Origin: an uncultured Paracoccaceae bacterium
GTDB taxonomy: Bacteria; Pseudomonadota; Alphaproteobacteria; Rhodobacterales; Rhodobacteraceae
Assembly: GCA_934500835.1 (NCBI GenBank)
Contig: CAKSTR010000004.1
Coordinates: 260,356-324,355 of the forward strand
Direction: 5' to 3'
DNA length: 64,000 bases
Below, in pieces: positions 8,815 through 16,793 of this stretch (position 1 is its first letter; each line of letters opens with the position of its first letter). Below the pieces are notes generated by a model that did no database searches, had not been told where the DNA came from, and saw only the letters and a list, made by a program, of their open reading frames with translations. The translations under genes and the position numbers were made by a program.

Positions 8815-9237
8815 TCAAACCCCGTCCCCCCCAAAGACCCGCCGCCCACACTGCCGCACCGTCCAGTAAACACCTCCCGCAACCGCCCCGGCCAGCGCAA
8901 AGGCGGCCAGCACCAAAGGCTCCTGATAGGCCGCAAGGATAACGACCGAACTGGCCGCCCCGACGCCACAGCCATTCAGAACATGTGCAGGCAAGCCGTC
9001 GCGCCCGGATCTTATCATGACCAGTTTCAGCCCCAGCACGACGGGCCAGACGATAGAGCCAACAATGAACGCGATGCCGAAAACCCGTTCTGCGTCCGGC
9101 AAGCCTTTGTCGGAATTTGAGGAAATCTCAAGAACCAGCCCCGCAGCCACCGCTGCGACGCCGTAAGCCACCACCGCCAAAATGGCGGTTTTCAACGCCT
9201 TCGGGACGATGATGGCAACAGGTTCGGCCAAGACCAT
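8815..9237 (-). CDS. Four-helix membrane protein of unknown function in the pyrimidine operon
   Basis: 140 residues, start MVLAEPVAIIVPKALK, with hydrophobic segments at about 14-35, 50-70, 85-105 and 110-130. No charged catalytic motif is visible and I do not recognise the family. Its ATG overlaps the dihydropyrimidinase stop by one base (TGATG), so it is translated with that gene and lies between the enzyme and the transporter ATPase. An accessory transport function is possible but unproven. Confidence 0.6.
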   Translation of the reverse strand: MVLAEPVAIIVPKALKTAILAVVAYGVAAVAAGLVLEISSNSDKGLPDAERVFGIAFIVGSIVWPVVLGLKLVMIRSGRDGLPAHVLNGCGVGAASSVVILAAYQEPLVLAAFALAGAVAGGVYWTVRQCGRRVFGGDGV

Positions 9238-10688
9238 CACACCCCCGTCGCCGGCACACCCGTCCGCACCACCGGCCTCGGCGCGGTCAGATCCTTCCAC
9301 GCCGACAGCGCCCGGTTGACCGCAGGCCGCGCCTCACGCGCCACGAATTTCCCGTGGCCCTCCTGCGTCTGCACCTTGCCATCGGCCACCGCCACCTGCC
9401 CCCGCGTCAGGGTGAAACGGGGCAGGCCCTTGACGCGCTGCCCCTCGAACACATTGTAATCAATGGCGGATTGCTGCGTGCCTGCCGTGATCACCTTTTC
9501 CTTCTCAGGATCCCAGACCACCAGATCGGCATCCGCCCCCACCAGAACCGCACCCTTCTTCGGATAGCAGTTCAGGATCTTGGCGATATTGGTCGAGGTC
9601 ACCGCGACAAACTCGTTCGGGGTCAGCCGGCCGGTGTTCACGCCGTGAGTCCAAAGCATCGGCATCCGGTCCTCAAGCCCGCCGGTGCCATTGGGGATCT
9701 TCGAGAAATCGCCCACCCCGAACCGCTTCTGAGCCGTGGTGAAGGCACAATGGTCGGTTGCCACGACCGACAGCGACCCCGATTGCAGCCCGGCCCAAAG
9801 GCTGTCCTGATGCTTCCTGTTGCGGAAGGGCGGCGACATCACGCGGCGCGCGGCGTGGTCCCAGTCGGGGTTGGCATATTCGCTGTCATCCAGCGTCAGG
9901 TGCTGGATCAGCGGCTCTCCCCAGACGCGCTTGCCCTGCTGGCGCGCCCGGCGGATCGCCTCATGCGCCTCTTCGCAAGAGGTGTGGACGACATAAAGCG
10001 GCACTCCCGCCATATCGGCGATCATGATGGCGCGGTTGGTCGCCTCACCCTCGACCTGCGGCGGGCGGGAGTAGGCATGAGCCTCCGGGCCGGTGTTGCC
10101 CTCGGCCAAGAGTTTCGCCGTCAGCTCGGCCACCACATCGCCATTCTCGGCATGGACCATGGCAAGACCGCCCAACTCGCCGATCCGGCGGAAGCTGGCG
10201 AACATCTCGTCATCGTTCACCATCAGCGCGCCCTTGTAGGCCATGAAATGCTTGAAGCTGGTCATGCCGGCCTTGACGCTGTCGGCCATGCCGTCCCAGA
10301 CCTTCTCGCCCCACCATGTCACCGCCATGTGGTAGGAGTAGTCGCAATTCGCCCGGGTGGATTTGTTGTGCCACATCTGGGCGGCATCCATCAGCCCCTG
10401 CCCCTGCCCCGGCAGCACGAAATCCACCACCATCGTGGTGCCGCCCGCCAGCGCCGCCCGCGTGCCGGATTCGAAATCATCGGTGGAATAGGTGCCCATG
10501 AAGGGCATCTCCAGATGCGTATGCGGATCGATCCCGCCGGGCATGACATAGCAGCCGGTGGCATCGAGTTCGGTGCCGCCCTTCAGGTTCGGCCCAATCT
10601 CGGTGATCACGCCATTCTCAACCAGCACATCGGCTTTGTAGGTCAGGTCGGCGGTAACGATGGTGCCGTTCTTGATGAGGGTGGTCAT
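9237..10688 (-). CDS. hydA: Dihydropyrimidinase (hydantoinase)
   Basis: 483 residues, the normal length for the family. Hydrolyses dihydrouracil and dihydrothymine to N-carbamoyl-beta-amino acids, the second step of reductive pyrimidine breakdown. The binuclear metal site is visible: HTH in GGIDPHTHLEMP near residue 57, the lysine expected to be carboxylated in FKHFMAYKG near 150, then HAENGD, VHTSCEEAHEA and the final DHCAF. The start has a GAGGCTC ribosome site. It lies between the carbamoyl amidohydrolase and the importer, under the RutR-type operators at 12,356-12,403. The C-terminal tail is moderately long and proline-rich, not unusual. Confidence 0.93.
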   Translation of the reverse strand: MTTLIKNGTIVTADLTYKADVLVENGVITEIGPNLKGGTELDATGCYVMPGGIDPHTHLEMPFMGTYSTDDFESGTRAALAGGTTMVVDFVLPGQGQGLMDAAQMWHNKSTRANCDYSYHMAVTWWGEKVWDGMADSVKAGMTSFKHFMAYKGALMVNDDEMFASFRRIGELGGLAMVHAENGDVVAELTAKLLAEGNTGPEAHAYSRPPQVEGEATNRAIMIADMAGVPLYVVHTSCEEAHEAIRRARQQGKRVWGEPLIQHLTLDDSEYANPDWDHAARRVMSPPFRNRKHQDSLWAGLQSGSLSVVATDHCAFTTAQKRFGVGDFSKIPNGTGGLEDRMPMLWTHGVNTGRLTPNEFVAVTSTNIAKILNCYPKKGAVLVGADADLVVWDPEKEKVITAGTQQSAIDYNVFEGQRVKGLPRFTLTRGQVAVADGKVQTQEGHGKFVAREARPAVNRALSAWKDLTAPRPVVRTGVPATGV

Positions 10689-10700
10689 TGTGAGCCTCGC

Positions 10701-11027
10701 TTAATTCGCCTGCTTTGGCGTGTATCCGTTCAGTGATAGGCGGCGCTTCGCTTTTGCCAACTCGTCGGACGTAAACAGAGCGTGCCACTCAGGATTCTCC
10801 ACCACGAGGGCCTCGACAGTCAGGTCCAGGCGCCCCGCCAAATAAAGCGCTGTAAAACCATCTGACTGCTTGGGGGCATTGATCAATGACTTGGCCGTCA
10901 ACCATCCGCCATCTTTTTTGACCATGCGCAAAAAGACGTTTGCGGTATAGTTCGCCTCGCCTTTGGCGCGGGCATAAATGTCAAGCATTGCTTGGTCGAA
11001 TCTTTTGACCAGTCCTGCGTCATTCAC
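10701..11027 (-). CDS. Conserved-context protein of unknown function between two pyrimidine genes
   Basis: 108 residues, GTG start overlapping the amidohydrolase stop (GTGA). Predicted soluble and mostly helical: KRFDQAMLDIYARAKGEANY, then a FLRMVKKDGGW segment that could hold a helix-turn-helix (LTAKSLINAPKQSDGFTALY), then a basic C-terminus. I do not recognise a named family. Translation coupling ties it to pyrimidine catabolism; it could be a small regulator or chaperone, but nothing in the sequence decides this. Confidence 0.6.
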   Translation of the reverse strand: MNDAGLVKRFDQAMLDIYARAKGEANYTANVFLRMVKKDGGWLTAKSLINAPKQSDGFTALYLAGRLDLTVEALVVENPEWHALFTSDELAKAKRRLSLNGYTPKQAN

Positions 11028-12274
11028 CCCACCACCTCCGCCACCTCAAGCACGGCATGCAGCAGCACATCCGTCCCCGCCGCCGCCCATTCCGGGCTGA
11101 TCTTCTCGGCCTCGTTGTGGGAAAGCCCGTCCACACAGGGGCACATCACCATCACGGTCGGTGCCACGCGGTTGATCCAGCAGGCGTCGTGGCCGGCGCC
11201 GGATACGATGTCCATGTAGGAATATCCCAGCTTTTCAGCCGATTGCCGGACGATCTTCACAAGACCGGGGTCAAAGGTGACGGGGTCGAAATGGCCCACG
11301 GCCTCGATGCTGCACCCCAGACCCAGCTCCTTTGCAACCGCATGCGCCGCGCGTTCGACCTCGGCCCGCATCGCATCCAGCTTGGCCTGCTCGGGTGAAC
11401 GGATGTCGACGGTGAACACCACCTTACCGGGGATCACGTTGCGCGAGTTGGGGAAGACCTTGACCTGCCCGACCGCCCCCACCGCATCCGGCTGGTGGCT
11501 CATGGCGATCTGATGCACCCGCTCGGTGATCCGCGCCATGCCAAGGCCCGCATTGACCCGCATCGCCATCGGGGTGCTGCCGGTATGGGCATCCTTGCCG
11601 GTCAGGGTGATCTCAAGCCACCACAGGCCCTGCCCGTGGGTCACGACGCCAATGGTCTTGCCTTCGGCCTCCAGGATCGGGCCCTGCTCGATGTGCAACT
11701 CCAGCATGGCATGCATCTTGCGCGCGCCCGTCACCTCATCCCCGACCCAGCCGATCCGCTGCAACTCCTCGCCAAAGACCTTGCCGTCCAGATCCGTCCG
11801 CCCCTTGGCATAGTCCTCGGTATGAATACCCGCAAAGACGCCCGAGGCCAGCATGGCGGGGGCAAAGCGCGCGCCCTCTTCATTGGTCCAGTTGGTCACC
11901 ACGACAGGGTGCCTGGTCTGCACGCCCATGTCGTTCATCGTCCGCACGACTTCCAGCGCCCCAAGCACGCCAAGCACGCCGTCATACTTGCCACCCGTCG
12001 GCTGGGTGTCGAGGTGACTGCCCATATAGACCGGAAGGGCGTCGGGGTCGGTGCCGGGCCGGGTTGCGAACATGTTGCCCATGGTATCGACACCCATGGT
12101 CATGCCCGCGGCCTTGCACCAGCCGGCGATAAGGTGGCGACCGGCCGAATCCGCATCCGTCAGGGTCTGGCGGTTGCAGCCCCCCGCAATGCCGGGGCCG
12201 ATCAGCGCCATCTCTTCAAGGCTGTCCCACAGACGTGCGGAATCGATCCGCAGATTCTCTCCCGGTGCTGGCAT
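11024..12274 (-). CDS. N-carbamoyl-beta-alanine / N-carbamoyl-amino-acid amidohydrolase (M20 type)
   Basis: 416 residues, M20/hydantoinase-carbamoylase family. Hydrolyses N-carbamoyl-beta-alanine to beta-alanine, ammonia and CO2, the third step of the reductive pathway. Metal ligands and motifs are visible: GSHLDTQPTGGKYDG near residue 85, TNEEGARF near 128, LELHIEQGPIL near 190 and GAGHDACW near 375. The start MPAPGENLRIDSARLW at 12,274 is chosen; upstream reading to 12,385 crosses the operators. First gene of the minus-strand series, directly downstream of two RutR-like sites. Confidence 0.9.
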   Translation of the reverse strand: MPAPGENLRIDSARLWDSLEEMALIGPGIAGGCNRQTLTDADSAGRHLIAGWCKAAGMTMGVDTMGNMFATRPGTDPDALPVYMGSHLDTQPTGGKYDGVLGVLGALEVVRTMNDMGVQTRHPVVVTNWTNEEGARFAPAMLASGVFAGIHTEDYAKGRTDLDGKVFGEELQRIGWVGDEVTGARKMHAMLELHIEQGPILEAEGKTIGVVTHGQGLWWLEITLTGKDAHTGSTPMAMRVNAGLGMARITERVHQIAMSHQPDAVGAVGQVKVFPNSRNVIPGKVVFTVDIRSPEQAKLDAMRAEVERAAHAVAKELGLGCSIEAVGHFDPVTFDPGLVKIVRQSAEKLGYSYMDIVSGAGHDACWINRVAPTVMVMCPCVDGLSHNEAEKISPEWAAAGTDVLLHAVLEVAEVVG

Positions 12275-12355
12275 CAGCTTGCTCTCCCTGTCGTGGCCGG
12301 GCGTCTTTTGCGCCCTTCGGTCCGGGTCCGAGACGCCTTGCGGCGAATCTTTTCC

Positions 12356-12403
12356 TGACCGTATGGTCAAGAGACACGCGACCACAACCTGACCATCCGG
12401 TCA
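12356..12403. promoter_or_regulatory. Two RutR-type operators in the divergent promoter
   Basis: TGACCGTATGGTCA (12,356-12,369) and TGACCATCCGGTCA (12,390-12,403) each contain TGACC and GGTCA arms, close to the published RutR consensus TTGACCAnnTGGTCAA. Their centres are 34 bp apart, between the divergent starts of the amidohydrolase (12,274, minus) and a TetR gene (12,423, plus). They are probably bound by one or both RutR-like proteins encoded just to the right. Confidence 0.8.
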
Positions 12404-12422
12404 ACACTTTCCCGGGGCCGCC

Positions 12423-13079
12423 ATGGACAATGACGCCGAAAATCCGCGCAGGAAAGTGCCGCGCCGCACAGGGATCCGGCGCGAGAACGAAAGGCTCATC
12501 CTGGATGCCGCCGAGAAGGTCTTTGCCGAGGCCGGATATGGCGGCGCCACCATGCAGCTGATCGCCGACATGGCCGGGCTGCCAAAGGCCAACCTGCATT
12601 ATTACTTCGCCACCAAGGAGGACCTCTACCGCCGGGTGGTCGAGAATATTTTCACCATCTGGCTGCGGGCCGCGGACACATTCGACACCGCCGCCGACCC
12701 CGAGACCGGCATCGGCGCCTATATCGAGGCGAAGATGCGGATCAGCCGCGAACATCCTTTCGGCTCGAAGGTCTGGGCGTCGGAGGTGATGCATGGTGCG
12801 CCGGTGATCCAGGACTATCTGGAGGGCACCCTGCGCACCTGGGCCGAGGGGCGGATGCGGTCGATCCAGCGCTGGATCGACGAAGGCCTGATGGCACCGA
12901 TCGATCCGCGGCATCTTCTGTACGTGATCTGGGCGACGACGCAGCACTATGCCGATTTCGGCCATCAGATCGAGACGCTGAACGGCGGCCGGGCCTATTC
13001 GGACCGGCAATGGAAAGACGCGACCGAAAGCGTGAAGGCAATCATCCTGCGCGGCATCGGCATCGCCGCCACCCCCTGA
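12423..13079 (+). CDS. TetR-family regulator, RutR-like paralogue
   Basis: 218 residues. The N-terminal TetR helix-turn-helix spans about 20-70 (ILDAAEKVFAEAGYGGATMQ, then ANLHYYFATKEDLYRRV). The C-terminal half shares with RutR the pattern APIDPRHLLYVIWATTQHYA near residues 158-177. It is divergent from the amidohydrolase, and its ATG is 19 bp after the second TGACC/GGTCA operator, so it likely represses itself and the catabolic operon. It is the less RutR-like of two paralogues in the locus, so its ligand may be a different pathway intermediate. Confidence 0.85.
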   Translation: MDNDAENPRRKVPRRTGIRRENERLILDAAEKVFAEAGYGGATMQLIADMAGLPKANLHYYFATKEDLYRRVVENIFTIWLRAADTFDTAADPETGIGAYIEAKMRISREHPFGSKVWASEVMHGAPVIQDYLEGTLRTWAEGRMRSIQRWIDEGLMAPIDPRHLLYVIWATTQHYADFGHQIETLNGGRAYSDRQWKDATESVKAIILRGIGIAATP

Positions 13080-13161
13080 TTTTCGCCGAAGGCGGATCGC
13101 CGCTGGAAATCCGCTGCGGCGCCCGGCATTCTTGGGTGCGAGCCCCTTGCAAGGACCGGCC

Positions 13162-13629
13162 ATGACCGATGCCCTGACTGCCGACGATCTGATCGCGGAA
13201 TCGCGTCTGCTGATCTTTCCGCGCTTCACCGAGGATACCGCGCTGGCGCTTGGCCTCATTCTGGTCGAGCTGGCGCGCGCCGCCAACCTGCCGGTGGTGA
13301 TCGACATCCGCAGCGCCGAACGCTGCTTCTTCCATGCGGCCCTGCCCGGCTCTGCCCCGCTGAACGACCTTTGGGCCAGACGGAAATCGGCGACGGCACT
13401 GATGTTTCAGGAATCTTCCCTGCTGGTCGGCATGCGCAACCGTGACAAGGGCGAGAGCCTTGCCAAACACGGCCTGTCCCCGGACAGTCATGCAGACCAT
13501 GGCGGCGCAGTGCCGATCCGGGTCGAGGGTGTCGGGGTGGTTGCCTGCGTCACCGTCTCGGGCCTGCCGCAGATCGAGGATCACCAACTGGCCATCCGCG
13601 CGATCGAGACACTACTGGCCCGCGACTGA
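13162..13629 (+). CDS. UPF0303 / heme-degrading-domain (HbpS/GlcG-like) protein
   Basis: 155 residues. It matches the UPF0303 group of the HbpS/GlcG-like fold: LGLILVELARAANLPVVIDI, then RCFFHAALPGSAPLNDLWAR and the C-terminal GVVACVTVSGLPQIEDHQLA. Members are cytosolic alpha/beta proteins, some reported to bind heme or small ligands; their exact role is unsettled. The start at 13,162 follows AAGGACCGGCC; an ATG ten codons upstream has no better ribosome site. It sits between the two TetR genes on the same strand, so it may be co-transcribed with them. Confidence 0.8.
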   Translation: MTDALTADDLIAESRLLIFPRFTEDTALALGLILVELARAANLPVVIDIRSAERCFFHAALPGSAPLNDLWARRKSATALMFQESSLLVGMRNRDKGESLAKHGLSPDSHADHGGAVPIRVEGVGVVACVTVSGLPQIEDHQLAIRAIETLLARD

Positions 13630-13734
13630 CCCCGCAGGCGCTGCAGCAAGGGCACAAGCCTGCGGGGGGGCTAGCGAATGCCTTGAAACCGGGCGGCAAT
13701 GTGTGAAGGATGGGCGTCCCGGAAAGATCGACCC

Positions 13735-14352
13735 ATGACCCCACAGCGCAGCCGAATCCAGCAAAAGAACCGCGAGGCCATCCTTGAGGCGGCGCTTGAG
13801 GTGTTCTCTGCGCAAGGCTTCCGTGGCGCGACACTGGACCAGATCGCCGATGGCGCGGGCCTGTCCAAGCCGAACCTGCTGTACTACTTTCCGTCGAAGG
13901 AGGCGGTGCACAACGCGCTGCTGACCGGGCTTCTCGACACCTGGCTGGACCCGCTGAAAGCGATGGACCCCAAAGGAGAGCCGGTCACGGAAGTGCTGGC
14001 CTATGTCCGCCGCAAGCTGGTCCTGGCCCGCGACTTTCCCCGCGAAAGCCGCCTTTTCGCCGGCGAGATCATCCAGGGCGCGCCCCGGCTGGCGGGGGTG
14101 ATCGAGACCGATCTGCGCAACCTGGTCGAAGCCCGCGCCGCCACCTTGCGGCAATGGATGGACGAGGGCCGCATCGCGCGGGTCGATCCGGTGCACCTCA
14201 TTTTCTCGATCTGGGCGCTGACCCAGCATTACGCCGATTTCGACGCGCAGGTGCGGCTGGTGCTTGGCCCCGGCCACAACCCTTTTGCCGAGGCCGGGGG
14301 CTTCCTTGACACCCTTTTCCGCCGCCTGCTGGAGCCGGGGCCCGACCGCTAG
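13735..14352 (+). CDS. rutR: Pyrimidine utilisation regulator RutR
   Basis: 205 residues, TetR family. Similarity to E. coli RutR is visible along the length: KPNLLYYFPSKEA in the helix-turn-helix, DTWLDPLKA at the start of the ligand domain, RDFPRESRLFAGEI, and the late DPVHLIFSIWALTQHYADF. RutR binds uracil and releases operators of TTGACCA..TGGTCAA type; two such sites are 1.3 kb upstream. The start at 13,735 follows GGAAAG. Part of a plus-strand trio embedded in a minus-strand catabolic locus. Confidence 0.88.
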   Translation: MTPQRSRIQQKNREAILEAALEVFSAQGFRGATLDQIADGAGLSKPNLLYYFPSKEAVHNALLTGLLDTWLDPLKAMDPKGEPVTEVLAYVRRKLVLARDFPRESRLFAGEIIQGAPRLAGVIETDLRNLVEARAATLRQWMDEGRIARVDPVHLIFSIWALTQHYADFDAQVRLVLGPGHNPFAEAGGFLDTLFRRLLEPGPDR

Positions 14353-14450
14353 AAGACCCGTCGAATTAGGATCGAATGCGCCGGGCTTTGCGGGCGCGAA
14401 GGCGGGTATTTTCTGCTAGGGTCGATGCTTGTGGGGACACATTGCCTGGG

Positions 14451-14771
14451 ATGACGGATATGGAAGCACTCTCCTCCGTCCGGCCAGCGGTGCAGACGTT
14501 GGGAACACCGCCGCAAACGGCCGGCACAGATCCGGGCAGCTCGACTGCCCAAAACGGCGCGCGTGCAGAATTCGCGGTTGCGCCGGAAATAGCTCAGGCA
14601 CTGGCCCCGGCGGCGGGCGCAGCCCGGACCGCGATGGCCGGGGATCAGGCGCTGCCGGATGGCGACTATGTGGTGGAAAGCGCCAAGGCGCGGGCGCTTG
14701 CGGCACAAAGGGCTTATGAGATGGCCTCGCTGGTGGCCGGGCTGAACCCGCTGAACGATCCGGTGCCCTGA
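14451..14771 (+). CDS. Hypothetical protein
   Basis: 106 residues, start MTDMEALSSVRPAVQTLGTP. The first two thirds are alanine-, proline- and glycine-rich and look disordered; the end is a helix-forming segment (SAKARALAAQRAYEMASLVA). I do not recognise the family. It lies alone on the plus strand between rutR and preA. An ATG 25 codons upstream in frame lacks a better ribosome site, so the start is uncertain. Confidence 0.45.
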   Translation: MTDMEALSSVRPAVQTLGTPPQTAGTDPGSSTAQNGARAEFAVAPEIAQALAPAAGAARTAMAGDQALPDGDYVVESAKARALAAQRAYEMASLVAGLNPLNDPVP

Positions 14772-14816
14772 AAGGCTGCCGCAAGGCCAGGCCCCGCGCG
14801 GCAGCCTTCCGCGCCG

Positions 14817-16118
14817 TTACTCGGCGGCCTGCGCCGACATCGGGTTGTTCGGATGCGTCGTCCAGTCGGCAAAGTCGCCCACCTTGCGGCCGGTGCGCGG
14901 GTCCAGCGTGCCCTTGGTCATCGGCACCATGGTGATGCAGTTCTCGACCGGGCAGACGTTGACGCACAGGTTGCAGGCCACGCATTCATCGTCCTTCACG
15001 GTGAAGGTGCGGTCCGCCGACATGGCGATGGCCTGGTGGCTGGTGTCCTCGCAGGCCGCGTAGCAGCGGCCGCATTTGATGCAATCGTCCTGATTGATCT
15101 GCGCCTTGGTGACGTAGTTCAGGTTCAGGTGCTGCCATTCGACGAAGTTCGGCACCGCACGCCCGACCAGATCCGACAGCGCCATGCCCTTGCCGTCGAG
15201 ATAGTCCGACAGGCCCGAGATCATCTCTTGCACCACCTTGAAGCCATAGGTCATGGCGGCGGTGCAGACCTGCACATTGCCCGCCCCCATGGCCAGAAAC
15301 TCGGCCGCGTCGCGCCAGGTGGTGACGCCGCCGATGCCGCTGATGGGCAGGCCGCGGGTTTCCTCGTACCGGGCAATCTCGCCCACCATGTTCAGGGCGA
15401 TCGGCTTCACCGCCGGGCCGCAATAGCCGCCATGGCTGCCCTTGCCGTCGATCATCGGGAAGGGCGAGAAATCATCCAGGTCGACATTGGTGATCGACTT
15501 GATGGTGTTGATCAGGGAAACCGCGTCCGCCCCGCCCCGGTGTGCCGCAATCGCCGGCGGCAGGATCGAGGTGATGTTCGGCGTCAGCTTCACGATACAG
15601 GGCATCCGCGAGTATTTCTTCACCCAACGGGTGACCATCTCGATGTATTCCGGCACCTGCCCCACGGCCGATCCCATGCCGCGTTCGGCCATGCCATGGG
15701 GGCAGCCGAAGTTCAGTTCCACGCCGTCGGCCTCGGTGTCCTCGATCTGTGACAGGATGGCCTCCCAGTAATCTTCCTCGCAGGGCACCATGAGCGAGAT
15801 GACAAGGGCGCGGTCCTTCCACTTGCGCTTGACCTCCTTGATCTCGCGCAGGTTCACCTCCAGCGGGCGGTCGGTGATCAACTCGATGTTGTTCAGGCCC
15901 AGAAGCCGGCGGTCGGCGCCCCAGATCGCGCCATAGCGCGGGCCGGAGACATTGACGATGGGCGGGCCTTCGGCGCCGAGGGTCTTCCAGACCACACCGC
16001 CCCAACCCGCCTCGAAGGCGCGCTCGACGTTGTATTTCTTGTCCGTCGGCGGGGCCGAGGCCAGCCAGAACGGGTTGGGCGATTTGATCCCGATGAAATT
16101 CGAGGTGAGGTCAGCCAT
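14817..16118 (-). CDS. preA: NAD-dependent dihydropyrimidine dehydrogenase subunit PreA
   Basis: 433 residues. Reduces uracil and thymine to their dihydro forms with PreT, the first step of the pathway. Residues 1-320 are the FMN-binding TIM barrel of the dihydroorotate-dehydrogenase superfamily (NPFWLASAPPTDKKYNVERA near 14, NFGCPHGMAERGMG near 130). The C-terminus has two 4Fe-4S motifs, CIKCGRCYAAC near 340 and CVACNLCVNVC near 378. The start MADLTSNFIGIKSPNPFWL follows an AGGAGGCTCGTT ribosome site. It is separated from preT by a DedA gene in the same orientation. Confidence 0.95.
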   Translation of the reverse strand: MADLTSNFIGIKSPNPFWLASAPPTDKKYNVERAFEAGWGGVVWKTLGAEGPPIVNVSGPRYGAIWGADRRLLGLNNIELITDRPLEVNLREIKEVKRKWKDRALVISLMVPCEEDYWEAILSQIEDTEADGVELNFGCPHGMAERGMGSAVGQVPEYIEMVTRWVKKYSRMPCIVKLTPNITSILPPAIAAHRGGADAVSLINTIKSITNVDLDDFSPFPMIDGKGSHGGYCGPAVKPIALNMVGEIARYEETRGLPISGIGGVTTWRDAAEFLAMGAGNVQVCTAAMTYGFKVVQEMISGLSDYLDGKGMALSDLVGRAVPNFVEWQHLNLNYVTKAQINQDDCIKCGRCYAACEDTSHQAIAMSADRTFTVKDDECVACNLCVNVCPVENCITMVPMTKGTLDPRTGRKVGDFADWTTHPNNPMSAQAAE

Positions 16119-16193
16119 AACGAGCCTCCTTGCGACAAGCTGGGAGAGAAACGGAAGAAGACGGTGCGCCAGCACGGCGCATGTTCGGCAAGG

Positions 16194-16727
16194 TCAGGCG
16201 AAGACCGACCAGAGCCAGCCGAAGATGTCGCCGCCGAACTGGCCGAGCTTGGGAATCAGCCAGGCCCAGGCGGCGCAGCCAAGGATGTTCCACAGCATGA
16301 ACCGGCGCAGGGGCATTCCGGTCATGCCGGCCAGAAGGAACACCACGGGCCGCAGCACGGTCAGGAAATGCCCGATCAGCACCGTTGCGGCGCCGTATTT
16401 CACGAAGGCGGCGCGGGCTTTTTCCACCATCTCGGGATGGTCCGACATCGGCCGCATCTCCAGCACCGCGCGGCCGTAATGCCGGCCCAGCCAGTAGCTG
16501 AATGTGGACCCGATGAACGCCCCCGCTGCCGCCCCGGCCCAGAGCGGCCAGAACTCCACCTTGCCGGTGGCCACCATGGCCCCCACCGCCATCAGCACGG
16601 CGGTCGACGGAATCAGGATCGACAGGAAGGCCGTGGTCTCTGCCGCGGCAAAGACCAGCATGATCAAGGGCAACCAGGCCTGGTTGCGCTCGATCCAGGT
16701 GATGAAGAACTCTGCGATCGCGTCCAT
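16194..16727 (-). CDS. DedA-family membrane protein
   Basis: 177 residues with four to five hydrophobic stretches and the DedA/SNARE-associated signature: FLSILIPSTAVLMAVGAMVA, GAFIGSTFSYWLGRHYG near residues 68-85 and FLTVLRPVVFLLAGMTGMP near 120-140. DedA proteins are inner-membrane lipid or proton-coupled transport proteins. Its position between preT and preA, in the same direction with short gaps, suggests co-transcription, though no role in pyrimidine breakdown is known. Confidence 0.88.
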   Translation of the reverse strand: MDAIAEFFITWIERNQAWLPLIMLVFAAAETTAFLSILIPSTAVLMAVGAMVATGKVEFWPLWAGAAAGAFIGSTFSYWLGRHYGRAVLEMRPMSDHPEMVEKARAAFVKYGAATVLIGHFLTVLRPVVFLLAGMTGMPLRRFMLWNILGCAAWAWLIPKLGQFGGDIFGWLWSVFA

Positions 16728-16793
16728 GTCGGTCCCTTGCCCGCGCCCGGTTTGGCGTGGCTTGCCCTCCGGGGCAAGGGGAAAGCGCCATCA

